Positions 7,955 through 15,151 of a stretch of DNA of 15,216 bases are shown here, piece after piece (positions within the stretch are counted from its first letter, which is position 1; each line of letters begins with the position of its first letter). Below the pieces are notes generated by a model, which did not search any database, was not told where the DNA came from, and was given only the letters and a program-made list of their open reading frames with translations. The stretch is from Pseudomonadota bacterium (GTDB taxonomy: Bacteria > Desulfobacterota > BSN033 > WVXP01 > G020346125), in assembly GCA_030608745.1 (NCBI GenBank), contig JAUWDQ010000033.1, forward strand, positions 1 through 15,216, written 5' to 3'. A program made the position numbers and the translations under genes.

Positions 7955-7968
7955 ATAATGACTATAAT
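7940..7968 (+). promoter_or_regulatory. Consensus sigma-70 promoter for the clpX-like/dnaJ-like operon
   Basis: TTGAAA (7940-7945) and TATAAT (7963-7968) are separated by exactly 17 bases, a near-perfect housekeeping promoter. The start point should fall near 7975, giving a leader of about 43 bases before the ATG at 8018. CTTGAA also fits a sigma-32 type -35, but no CCCCAT-like -10 is present. The -35 is embedded in inverted repeats (7926-7954). Confidence 0.8.
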
Positions 7969-8017
7969 TATAAATCGCTTAAACTGGTTTTGAATTCATA
8001 CGTGAGGGCTTTCGGAG

Positions 8018-9826
8018 ATGGACAAAGAATGGGGTTCCGATTCTAAGATTCCCGACCAAAAGGAGTTGGAAAAGGAATTAAACGAATATCTGGGCAAGAA
8101 GTATGGCGATCGAATCAGGTTGGTCGTACCAATGCTCTTCCCGAAGGCCGGAGCGGGGGAGGCGGGAGGTAAGGGGAAGAGGGACTCCAAGGGATTGAAG
8201 AAGCCCCACTTCGATATGAAACCGGAGGAACTGGAGGCCCACCTCAATGAGTTCATCATCAAGCAGGATGAGGCTAAGGCGGTGTTGGCCACAAAGATCT
8301 GTACCCATTTCAATCGCGTCACTTTCCTGGAAAAGTTCAAGAAGTCCGGTCGTTTTGAAGAGGTGGGGCATATAAAGAACAACATCATCATGATCGGGCC
8401 AACAGGGGTTGGAAAAACCTACTTGATCAAATTGATCGCCAAAAAGATCGGGGTTCCCTTTGTGAAGGGGGATGCGACAAAATTTAGCGAGACCGGCTAT
8501 GTTGGGGGTGATGTTGAGGACTTGGTGAGAGATCTGGTTTATGAAGCCAAGGGGGATGTCCAATGGGCTCAGTATGGGATAATCTACATCGACGAAATCG
8601 ACAAGATTGCATCCAGTATCAACCTCATCGGCCCTGATGTGTCGAGGACCGGTGTTCAGAGAGCTCTTCTCAAGCCCATGGAGGAGACGGAGGTCGATCT
8701 GAAGGTTCCCCATGACCCCATCTCCCAATTGGAAGCCATCGAACAATATCGAAAGACGGGGAAGAGGGAAAAGAAGGTCGTCAATACCAAGAACATCCTC
8801 TTCATCGTCAGCGGGGCTTTTACCGGTCTGGATGAGATCATAAAGAAAAGGATGAGGAAAGAAGGCATTGGATTCGGCGCACAAATTCGTTCGAGGGATG
8901 AGAGGGCCGAATATCTTAAGCACGTAAAAGCTGAGGATCTGATCGAATATGGGTTTGAATCGGAATTTGTCGGGAGATTACCGGTTATCGTGGTATTCGA
9001 GAAGTTGGATGTCGAGGACCTTTATCACATCTTAAGGAATTACAATAACCCCATTATCACCGGGAAAAAGCGGGATTTTAAGTCTTACGGGATCGATATT
9101 CAATTCGAGGATGGAGCCCTCTACAAATTGGCTGAGCGGGCATCCGAGGAAAAGACTGGTGCAAGAGGGCTGGTGAGTGCGGTGGAGAAGGTCTTGATAA
9201 AATTCGAAAAGAAGCTTCCCTCAACCGATATTGGGAAGGTGGTCGTTACTCCTGCGGTGGTGGAAAACCCGCAGGGGGAGTTGGAAAAACTCCTTACTAT
9301 GGACCAAGATGGGGTAATATTGGCTCGATTCGAGGTGCTGGCCAACGAAGAAAAGGACGTAATAAAGGGGTTAATCAACCGAAGGGAGGGGGAACTTCTC
9401 GGGAAGTACGGCATGGTGGTCCACGACAAAAGGGTTGATCTCATCGCCGATAGGGTCGTTGATGGGGGCTTCGATATCGACACCGTCTACGAGGAGATCC
9501 TTTCCTTAGACCGAGAGATTCGGGATTTCGAGCGGTCGTTTTATAAGAAACACGGGATCGAGATTGAATTCGATGAAGGAGCTGTTGTGAAACTGACGGA
9601 GTTGGCCCTGGAGGAGGGAGACGGCGCGTCCCTTATTTTCCAAAGGTTGACGGAAAATTTCGAACATGGGTTCAAGCTCATTCGGGATCGCAGTAAACAG
9701 TTCAGGTTTGTCCTCACCGCTGAAGCCGTTGAGAATCCCGAAGGCTATCTGAATAAGTTGATCAAGGAGACTTACAGCGAAAATACCCCGCTTTTGACGG
9801 GACGGACGGCAAAAGATGGAGGATAG
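8018..9826 (+). CDS. ClpX-like AAA+ unfoldase with duplicated C-terminal domain
   Basis: A 602-residue AAA+ protein whose core resembles ClpX. Walker A is GPTGVGKT (127-134), the aromatic pore loop GYVG (160-163) and Walker B IIYIDEID (188-195). Sensor 1 is in NTKNILFIVSGAF, the arginine finger in EFVGR (316-320) and sensor 2 in GARGL (381-385). A GIGFG loop (283-287) matches the ClpX IGF loop that docks on ClpP. The ClpX zinc-binding domain is absent: there is no cysteine before C95. Relative to ClpX there is an insertion at about 224-256. After the normal small domain come a helical stretch (about 426-507) and a second copy of that domain (about 508-583). The start ATG has GAGGG (8004-8008) nine bases upstream. 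It is probably an ATP-driven unfoldase or chaperone acting with ClpP or alone; being coupled to a J-protein supports a proteostasis role. It is not ordinary clpX. Confidence 0.85.
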   Translation: MDKEWGSDSKIPDQKELEKELNEYLGKKYGDRIRLVVPMLFPKAGAGEAGGKGKRDSKGLKKPHFDMKPEELEAHLNEFIIKQDEAKAVLATKICTHFNRVTFLEKFKKSGRFEEVGHIKNNIIMIGPTGVGKTYLIKLIAKKIGVPFVKGDATKFSETGYVGGDVEDLVRDLVYEAKGDVQWAQYGIIYIDEIDKIASSINLIGPDVSRTGVQRALLKPMEETEVDLKVPHDPISQLEAIEQYRKTGKREKKVVNTKNILFIVSGAFTGLDEIIKKRMRKEGIGFGAQIRSRDERAEYLKHVKAEDLIEYGFESEFVGRLPVIVVFEKLDVEDLYHILRNYNNPIITGKKRDFKSYGIDIQFEDGALYKLAERASEEKTGARGLVSAVEKVLIKFEKKLPSTDIGKVVVTPAVVENPQGELEKLLTMDQDGVILARFEVLANEEKDVIKGLINRREGELLGKYGMVVHDKRVDLIADRVVDGGFDIDTVYEEILSLDREIRDFERSFYKKHGIEIEFDEGAVVKLTELALEEGDGASLIFQRLTENFEHGFKLIRDRSKQFRFVLTAEAVENPEGYLNKLIKETYSENTPLLTGRTAKDGG

Positions 9827-10775
9827 GGATTATTACAAAATACTGGGCGTTGACAAAAACGCCAGTGAGAAGGAGATCAAGAGGGCGTATCGGAAGCTCG
9901 CCTTGAAGTATCATCCCGATCGGAACCGCGGCGATAAGAAGGCGGAGGAGCAGTTCAAATTGATCAACGAGGCCTATGCTGTATTGAGCGATAAGGAAAA
10001 ACGTAGGCAATATGACACCTTCGGTTCAGCGGCCTTTCATCAAAGGTTCTCCCAAGAGGACATCTTCAGGGGTTTCGACATCGGGGATATGTTGAAGGAT
10101 TTGGGGGTTAGCTCCGATGATATCTTCAGCACCCTTTTCGGAAGGGGTTCTAAACGGAAATTTCGCTTCGGAAACTTCGGGGCCCAAGATGGCCCACGCT
10201 TTGATTATGGCTCCCCTTGGGGCAAGGGTTTTCAGAGGGAAAGCCATATGCCCCAAAAGGGCGGTAATGTTACCTATGATCTTTCCATCACCCTGGAGGA
10301 AGCGGCATCTGGGGCCGAGAAGAAAGTTTCCTATCGAAGTGATGGAGGCTTAGAACAGATCACCCTGAAAATTCCCCCAGGAATCAGCCCGGGGAAAAAG
10401 CTCAGGGTTGGTGGAAAGGGATCGATGGGCAAAAACGGGGGTCCCAGGGGGGATCTTTTCTTTAGGATCCATATGCAACCCCATCCTTTCTTTCAAAGGG
10501 AGGGGGATGATCTTATTATCGAAAGGGAGGTTACCTTCAGTCAAGCTGCACTGGGAGCAGAGCTTGAAGTTCCCACCTTGGATGGGAGGCGAAGGGTTAA
10601 GGTGCCGCAAGGGACCCAGAGCCATACCAAGTTGAGGTTGAAAAATCATGGATTTCCGCATTTCAGGGGAAATGGTCGGGGCGATGGGTTCGTCAGGATT
10701 ATCATAAAAACCCCCAAGGGCCTTACCCCGGGGCAGAGGAAATTGTTTGGGGAGCTATCCAAACAGGGGTTATGA
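9816..10775 (+). CDS. Class B J-domain co-chaperone (DnaJ/CbpA-like)
   Basis: A 319-residue Hsp40 that would deliver clients to DnaK and stimulate its ATPase. The J-domain (about 5-68) carries the essential HPD motif (33-35, in KYHPDRN). A Gly/Phe-rich linker (about 85-148) follows. The two C-terminal beta-barrel domains begin at GGNVTYDLSITLEEA (149-163) and at EREVTFSQAALGAELEVPTLDG (split near 247). The zinc-finger region of class A DnaJ is missing and the protein has no cysteine, so it is the CbpA/class B type. The ATG lies inside the end of the ClpX-like gene (11-base overlap) with no strong Shine-Dalgarno, which implies translational coupling. No dnaK or grpE is nearby. Confidence 0.93.
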   Translation: MEDRDYYKILGVDKNASEKEIKRAYRKLALKYHPDRNRGDKKAEEQFKLINEAYAVLSDKEKRRQYDTFGSAAFHQRFSQEDIFRGFDIGDMLKDLGVSSDDIFSTLFGRGSKRKFRFGNFGAQDGPRFDYGSPWGKGFQRESHMPQKGGNVTYDLSITLEEAASGAEKKVSYRSDGGLEQITLKIPPGISPGKKLRVGGKGSMGKNGGPRGDLFFRIHMQPHPFFQREGDDLIIEREVTFSQAALGAELEVPTLDGRRRVKVPQGTQSHTKLRLKNHGFPHFRGNGRGDGFVRIIIKTPKGLTPGQRKLFGELSKQGL

Positions 10776-10884
10776 TCCTCTTCATGCGGCCCCTGCTATT
10801 TCGCCATCTTGTTGAAATGAGCCTACCTTTCTTCTTTTCCCCACATAATCTCACGCCTTTAAGAATTGGCTTTTTGTTACACGA

Positions 10885-10911
10885 GAAATCGTATGCGCAG
10901 GCCTGAAATCG
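10885..10911 (+). repeat. Short direct repeat upstream of the lon-like promoter
   Basis: GAAATCG occurs at 10885-10891 and again at 10905-10911, exactly 20 bases apart, close to two helical turns. The copies lie about 17-43 bases upstream of the -35 box. They could be paired regulator sites or chance. The rest of the 239-base gap 10776-11014 shows no reading frame of note and no good terminator after the J-protein gene. Confidence 0.25.
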
Positions 10912-10927
10912 ACAACCCCGGAGGGTA

Positions 10928-10956
10928 TTGACTTTTAGACGGTTATTGGGGAGAAT
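10928..10956 (+). promoter_or_regulatory. Probable sigma-70 promoter for the lon-like/rsmE genes
   Basis: TTGACT (10928-10933) and GAGAAT (10951-10956) are 17 bases apart: five of six and four of six consensus bases. A start near 10963 would give a leader of about 52 bases. The promoter is framed by a 6-bp inverted repeat, GGTATT (10924-10929) and AATACC (10954-10959), which may be a regulatory site. Confidence 0.55.
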
Positions 10957-10976
10957 ACCGATGACTTGATGGATCT

Positions 10977-10998
10977 AGGGATACGGTTTTTCATCCCT
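10977..10998 (+). promoter_or_regulatory. Leader hairpin next to the lon-like Shine-Dalgarno
   Basis: AGGGAT (10977-10982) and ATCCCT (10993-10998) form a perfect 6-bp stem with a ten-base loop. It lies in the predicted leader, one base before the strong Shine-Dalgarno GGGAGG (11000-11005). A hairpin so close to the ribosome site could modulate initiation, for example with temperature, but this is inference. Confidence 0.4.
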
Positions 10999-11014
10999 CG
11001 GGAGGTAATATGAA

Positions 11015-13474
11015 ATGACCCAAGAAATGTCATTTGAAGAGGTCCCTGTAGAAAAGCTAAGATGGAGGTGCGACCCGGAAGGGCTGAAATTCCAATCAAC
11101 TGATGAACTACCCATTATGGAGGAGATAATTGGCCAAGAGCGAGCCCTGGAGGCCATTCGCCTCGGTTTGGATATCGATGGATTCGGCTATAATATCTTC
11201 GTGACGGGCCTCGTTGGTACGGGAAAAAAGACGGCCATAAAGGGCTTACTGGAGGAGATCGATACAGCAGGCAAGATACCCGACGATATCTGTTACGTAA
11301 ACAATTTCAAAAATCCCGATATGCCCAAAATGATCTCCCTTCCGGTGGGCAGGGGAAATGAGTTCAGAGGGGATATGGACAACCTCACCGAGACCCTGAA
11401 GAAGAAGATTCCCCTGATATTCGAGGATGAAAGATACTTAAACAAGAAGAAGGAGATCTTGGAGAAATTTCGGGAGCAGCAGGCGGCCTATTTCAAGGAA
11501 TTCGAGAAAAAGGTGACCCAGGAGAAATTCTCCCTGGTACAGATCCAAATGGGCCCCTACTCCAGACCGGGTATCTTTCCGGTAATCGATGGAAACTCCT
11601 TGAGCTTCGATCAATTGGAGGGTTTGGTCCAGGAGGGAAAGCTCTCCGAAGAAGAGGTGGGAAGGTTAAGGGAGAAACAGAGGGAACTGGCTTCTGAACT
11701 GGAGGATATTTTCAAGGAGACCCGAAAGACCGAAAAGGAGATTCGGCAATCCCTCTCAAGCCTTGACAAGGAGGTTATATCTCCCGTGGTCCGCGATTCC
11801 CTTATAGATATCCGGGAGAAGTATGATAACGAGAAGATCAACAACTACCTGGATGAGGTTCAAGAGAGCATCATGGAGGACCTTTCGAGGTTTATGGAAA
11901 AGGAGGAACAACCGCAGGTCATACCGGGTCTGAATATCCCTCAACCCGCCGATCAATTCACCGAATACCGGGTTAACGTATTGGTAGACAACTCGGATAC
12001 CAAGGGCGCGCCCATTGTCGTTGAAACGACCCCCAATTACCGGAACCTCTTCGGAACCATAGAGAGAGTCGTCGATCGATCCGGGATTTGGAAGACGGAC
12101 TTCAGCCGGATAAAGGCCGGCTCCTTCCTCAGGGCCAATAAAGGGTATCTCATCATCGACGCCTTGGATGCGTTGATTGAACCCGGGGTCTGGCAGACCC
12201 TGAAGAGGACCCTGAAGAACGGGGTCGTGGAAATGCAGACCTACGATCCCTTCTACCTCTCTGCCACCTCTGCCCTGAAACCCGAGCCCATCGAGGGCGA
12301 TGTTAAGGTGATCATGCTTGGGGATGCAATGATGTACCACCTCCTCTATAATCACGACGAGGACTTCAAGAAGATCTTCAAGGTTAAAGCCGACTTCGAT
12401 ACGGTTATGGATAAGAACGAGGAAGCCATCAACCAATATGCCTCCCTGATGCATAAGATCTGTAAGGAGGAAAACTTGAAGCCCTTTGATCGGTCCGGTG
12501 TGGCGGCTGTGGTCGAGCATGGGGTGAGGATGGCGGGAAGGCAGAAGAAATTGACCACCCGGTTCCACCTGCTGGCGGATGTCCTGAGGGAGGCCAGTTA
12601 CTGGGCGGGAAAGGAGAATTGCCAATATGTTGGCGAGGCTCATGTGGAAAAGGCCATCCAGAAGAGGATCTACAGGGTTAATCTCGTAGAGGATAAGATT
12701 CAGGAGATGATCGAGGACGGGATGATCATGATCGACTCCGAGGGGAAGGTGGTGGGGCAGGTGAATGGCCTTGCCGTCTACAATCTGGGGGACTATGCCT
12801 TCGGAAAGCCCTCCCGAATCACGGCCAAAGTTGCCATGGGTAAGGCGGGCATCATCAATATCGAGAGGGAGTCGGAACTCAGTGGTCCCACCCATAATAA
12901 GGGAGTTTTCATCCTTGCCGGATACCTCCGGGGGAAGTATGCCCAGGATAAGCCCCTTGCTATGAGCGCCAGCATCTGCTTCGAACAATCGTACAGCGGT
13001 GTGGATGGGGACAGCGCATCCTCCACCGAGGTTTATGCGCTTCTATCGAGCCTCGCTGGGATACCCCTTAGGCAGGATATCGCCGTGACTGGTTCCGTGA
13101 ATCAGAAGGGGGAGATCCAGCCCATCGGCGGTGCGAACGAGAAAATCGAGGGTTTCTTCGATGTGTGTAAGGCCAAGGGGTTAACGGGAAGACAAGGGGT
13201 GATGATACCCCATCAAAATGTGGATGACCTGATGCTGAGAAAGGATGTCGTGAAGACGGTCGAAGAGGGCAAATTCCGTATCTATCCCGTGAAGAGCATC
13301 GATCAGGGTATCGAGATTTTGACCGGTGTAGAAGCAGGCCAGAGGGATAAGGATGACAGCTTTAAGGAAGGGACGGTGAACTTCTTGGTCGATAGGCAAT
13401 TGGAAGAACTGGCATCAGGGATAAAGGAGTTTGAAGCGGCGGAAGAGAAGCCGTCAAAGAAGAAGAAGAAATGA
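11015..13474 (+). CDS. Lon-like (LonC/AAA_32-type) serine protease
   Basis: An 819-residue cytoplasmic protease of the Lon superfamily. The C-terminal S16 protease domain has the catalytic Ser667 in DGDSASSTE and Lys710 in GGANEKIEG, flanked by AVTGSVNQKGEIQPI. The N-terminal half is an AAA-like module of the AAA_32/LonC kind, with a large helical, charged insertion (about 125-300) between the nucleotide motifs. Walker A reads GLVGTGKKT (65-73), where Lys replaces the usual Ser/Thr after GK. The Walker B equivalent LIIDALDAL (379-387) has Ala in place of the catalytic Glu. The N-terminal substrate domain of classical Lon is missing. ATP hydrolysis may therefore be weak or absent, as reported for LonC of Meiothermus taiwanensis. 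The C-terminus ends in a lysine run (PSKKKKK). The start ATG has GGGAGG nine bases upstream. rsmE follows by 12 bases. Confidence 0.9.
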   Translation: MTQEMSFEEVPVEKLRWRCDPEGLKFQSTDELPIMEEIIGQERALEAIRLGLDIDGFGYNIFVTGLVGTGKKTAIKGLLEEIDTAGKIPDDICYVNNFKNPDMPKMISLPVGRGNEFRGDMDNLTETLKKKIPLIFEDERYLNKKKEILEKFREQQAAYFKEFEKKVTQEKFSLVQIQMGPYSRPGIFPVIDGNSLSFDQLEGLVQEGKLSEEEVGRLREKQRELASELEDIFKETRKTEKEIRQSLSSLDKEVISPVVRDSLIDIREKYDNEKINNYLDEVQESIMEDLSRFMEKEEQPQVIPGLNIPQPADQFTEYRVNVLVDNSDTKGAPIVVETTPNYRNLFGTIERVVDRSGIWKTDFSRIKAGSFLRANKGYLIIDALDALIEPGVWQTLKRTLKNGVVEMQTYDPFYLSATSALKPEPIEGDVKVIMLGDAMMYHLLYNHDEDFKKIFKVKADFDTVMDKNEEAINQYASLMHKICKEENLKPFDRSGVAAVVEHGVRMAGRQKKLTTRFHLLADVLREASYWAGKENCQYVGEAHVEKAIQKRIYRVNLVEDKIQEMIEDGMIMIDSEGKVVGQVNGLAVYNLGDYAFGKPSRITAKVAMGKAGIINIERESELSGPTHNKGVFILAGYLRGKYAQDKPLAMSASICFEQSYSGVDGDSASSTEVYALLSSLAGIPLRQDIAVTGSVNQKGEIQPIGGANEKIEGFFDVCKAKGLTGRQGVMIPHQNVDDLMLRKDVVKTVEEGKFRIYPVKSIDQGIEILTGVEAGQRDKDDSFKEGTVNFLVDRQLEELASGIKEFEAAEEKPSKKKKK

Positions 13475-13486
13475 AAAGGGCTTTCC

Positions 13487-14242
13487 TTGAGTAGTTCAAA
13501 TCCAATAGAGTATATCGAGATCAAAACGCCTCCCAAGGAAGGCCACAAGATCCGAATAACGGGAGAGGGACTGGATGGGCTATACTTTCGTCAGGCCAGG
13601 CCGGGTGAACTGGTCACATTGACCGGGGAAGGAGGAGGGGAGTTTCGAGGAAGGATCCTTTCCATCAATTCCCGTGAGGCCTGGGTGTTCGTATTCAAGT
13701 TCCTTACACCTCCTACCGAGTCCCCCGCGAAGATCATCCTCCTTCAAGCCCTACCCGATAGGGAACGGATGGAGCTCATCATTCAGAAGGCCACCGAACT
13801 GGGGGTCTATTCCATCGTTCCCTTCAAATCGAGGCGATCGATTTCCCTCGCGGAAAGGGAAAGGAAACAGCCCAAGGCCCATCGTTGGCAATCCATCGCC
13901 ATAAAGGCAGCCAAGCAGTCGAGGAGGGGAAGGGTTCCCCTGCTCGAGCCCTATTGCGATTTTTCGGAAGTACTGGAGTACGCCGGGGGGAGCGATCTCA
14001 AAGTCATCCTTTGGGAGAGGGGGAACAAGAACCCGTTGAGGGATGTCTTGAGGCCCAAGGAGAATTATGGCCAAGTGACATTGATGGTGGGCCCTGAGGG
14101 CGGCTTCGACCCGGAAGAGATCCGAAGCGCAGAAGAGAGGGGATTCATTCCCGTTACCCTTGGACAAAGGATCCTGAGGACGGAGACGGCCGCCATTTTG
14201 CTTGTGGGAATCCTGCAATACGAATTGGGGGATTTGGGGTGA
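13487..14242 (+). CDS. rsmE: 16S rRNA (uracil(1498)-N3)-methyltransferase RsmE
   Basis: SPOUT-class, SAM-dependent enzyme that methylates N3 of U1498 of 16S rRNA in the decoding region. It is 251 residues, normal for the family. The N-terminal PUA-like part (about 1-70) is divergent: the usual HHL..VLR stretch reads GLYFRQARPGE. The trefoil-knot catalytic part is typical, with QKATELGV (100-107), AAKQSRRGRVP (141-151), VGPEGGF (201-207) and LGQRILRTETA (225-235). The start is TTG with AAAAGGG (13474-13480) six bases upstream, overlapping the lon-like stop region; no ATG fits better. It is probably co-transcribed with the lon-like gene. Confidence 0.95.
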   Translation: MSSSNPIEYIEIKTPPKEGHKIRITGEGLDGLYFRQARPGELVTLTGEGGGEFRGRILSINSREAWVFVFKFLTPPTESPAKIILLQALPDRERMELIIQKATELGVYSIVPFKSRRSISLAERERKQPKAHRWQSIAIKAAKQSRRGRVPLLEPYCDFSEVLEYAGGSDLKVILWERGNKNPLRDVLRPKENYGQVTLMVGPEGGFDPEEIRSAEERGFIPVTLGQRILRTETAAILLVGILQYELGDLG

Positions 14243-14254
14243 TGCGGTTAGGGG

Positions 14255-14307
14255 AAGGATGATTTCCTCGGAGACACCATCGCATCTTCCAATTCCTCTC
14301 CATCCTT
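14255..14307. repeat. Long-loop inverted repeat after rsmE
   Basis: AAGGATG (14255-14261) is perfectly matched by CATCCTT (14301-14307) across 39 bases. A smaller alternative stem, GGGGAA (14251-14256) with TTCCTC (14264-14269, one G-T pair), shares the left arm. No T-run follows either. They lie just past the rsmE stop and may help end transcription. Confidence 0.3.
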
Positions 14308-14327
14308 AAAGCCGCCCTATACCCTCA

Positions 14328-14353
14328 ATTCCTCTCTCCAAATCGAGAGGAAT
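14328..14353. terminator. Convergent-gene hairpin, possible bidirectional terminator
   Basis: ATTCCTCTC (14328-14336) and GAGAGGAAT (14345-14353) form a perfect 9-bp stem with an eight-base loop, midway between the convergent ends of rsmE and the CinA-like gene. Neither strand has a T-run after it, so it would be an atypical terminator. The left arm AATTCCTCTC also occurs at 14291-14300, a 10-base direct repeat 36 bases away that offers an alternative pairing partner. Confidence 0.5.
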
Positions 14354-14365
14354 ACGATCAGTCCC

Positions 14366-15151
14366 TCAAGCGGGCAACCTCATTTCGATCTTAGAAATGG
14401 CCTCCTGGATCCTGGCCTCAAGCTCATCCGCATCGTCGCCCGTGGCCGTCAGGGTAACCTCTAGCCTCACATCCCTGCCGAAATGGGTGGGCCTCGATTT
14501 CAGATATACCCTTGGAACCTCCTTCATCACCTTGTCAAGGATCTCCCCAAGCCTCGATTCATCCCCCAAATTGGTGCTCATCGTCTTCTCGAGAAAGAAA
14601 CGCTTTCCGAATAAATTCCTAAGGTCTTTCAGCAGGGACTCCTCGAAGATGGCCCTCATCTCTTTGGGGACTCCTGGAAGGGAGAGGATGAGGGTTTTCC
14701 CGGCCCACAATTTCACCCCAGGGGCGGCGCCAACAGGGTTTGGAATCATCTCCGCCCCATTGGGGAATATGGCCATTTTCTTCCTGCTGGGCGTGACCTC
14801 ATCCGTATCGATGAAACCCTGCTCCTTGAAGAAGGTGTATCTCCCCTTGACAAAATCAAGGGCCTCGGCGTTGAGTTCCATTTGGAGCCCCGTAGCCATG
14901 GCCACGGCTTCGAGGGTTTTATCGTCGAAGGTAGGCCCTAACCCTCCCGTTGTCACAATGACATGGGAGTTATTCCCCAGGGCAGTCCTCAACTCCCCGC
15001 AGATGGAATCGATCTCGTCGTCTACCACTGCGACCCGTTTGATATCTCCTCCCAGGGCCGTGATCCTCTTGGCCAACCAATTGGAGTTGGTATCCAGCGT
15101 CCTTCCCGTAAGGATCTCCCTGCCAACGACGATAATCTCCGTCCTGCTCAC
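14366..15151 (-). CDS. CinA-like N-terminal (MoCF-binding fold) domain protein
   Basis: A 261-residue protein equivalent to the N-terminal COG1058 domain of CinA. Its core is TTGGLGPTFDD (67-77 from the chosen start), preceded by EIIVVGREILTGRTLDTN, the molybdopterin-binding-like fold. In studied homologues this domain is an ADP-ribose pyrophosphatase. The C-terminal NMN deamidase (PncC) domain of full-length CinA is absent; after SLPGVPKEMRAIFEE there is only the linker-like alpha/beta part. The name CinA comes from competence genes, but a role in competence should not be assumed. The start is GTG at 15151, supported by GGAGAG (15164-15159) seven bases upstream and by the family N-terminus. 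Longer starts (ATG 15166, TTG 15208) lack a Shine-Dalgarno. It is convergent with rsmE; its promoter is unclear and may lie beyond the window. Confidence 0.88.
   Translation of the reverse strand: MSRTEIIVVGREILTGRTLDTNSNWLAKRITALGGDIKRVAVVDDEIDSICGELRTALGNNSHVIVTTGGLGPTFDDKTLEAVAMATGLQMELNAEALDFVKGRYTFFKEQGFIDTDEVTPSRKKMAIFPNGAEMIPNPVGAAPGVKLWAGKTLILSLPGVPKEMRAIFEESLLKDLRNLFGKRFFLEKTMSTNLGDESRLGEILDKVMKEVPRVYLKSRPTHFGRDVRLEVTLTATGDDADELEARIQEAISKIEMRLPA

Noticed and set aside
7940..7968. Sigma-32 heat-shock promoter before the ClpX-like gene
   Set aside because: CTTGAA fits the -35, but the -10 is a plain TATAAT with no CCCCAT-type element, so sigma-70 is the better call.
8018..9826. Calling this gene clpX
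   Set aside because: There is no zinc-binding domain, the pore-loop region carries an insertion, and there is an extra C-terminal domain; it is a distinct relative, and the real clpX is probably elsewhere.
10855..10875. GCC ... GGC followed by TTTTT as an intrinsic terminator after the J-protein gene
   Set aside because: The stem is only three base pairs with a ten-base loop, too weak despite the T run.
11756..12988. Long antisense frame opposite the lon-like gene (410 codons)
   Set aside because: Its composition is repetitive in Asp, Gly, Leu and His, as expected from the reverse of an acidic coding strand. No motif and no promoter were seen.
13450..13474. AAG repeat at the lon-like C-terminus as a slippage or frameshift site
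   Set aside because: It simply encodes a lysine tail directly before the stop. The frame is intact and the next gene has its own start and Shine-Dalgarno.
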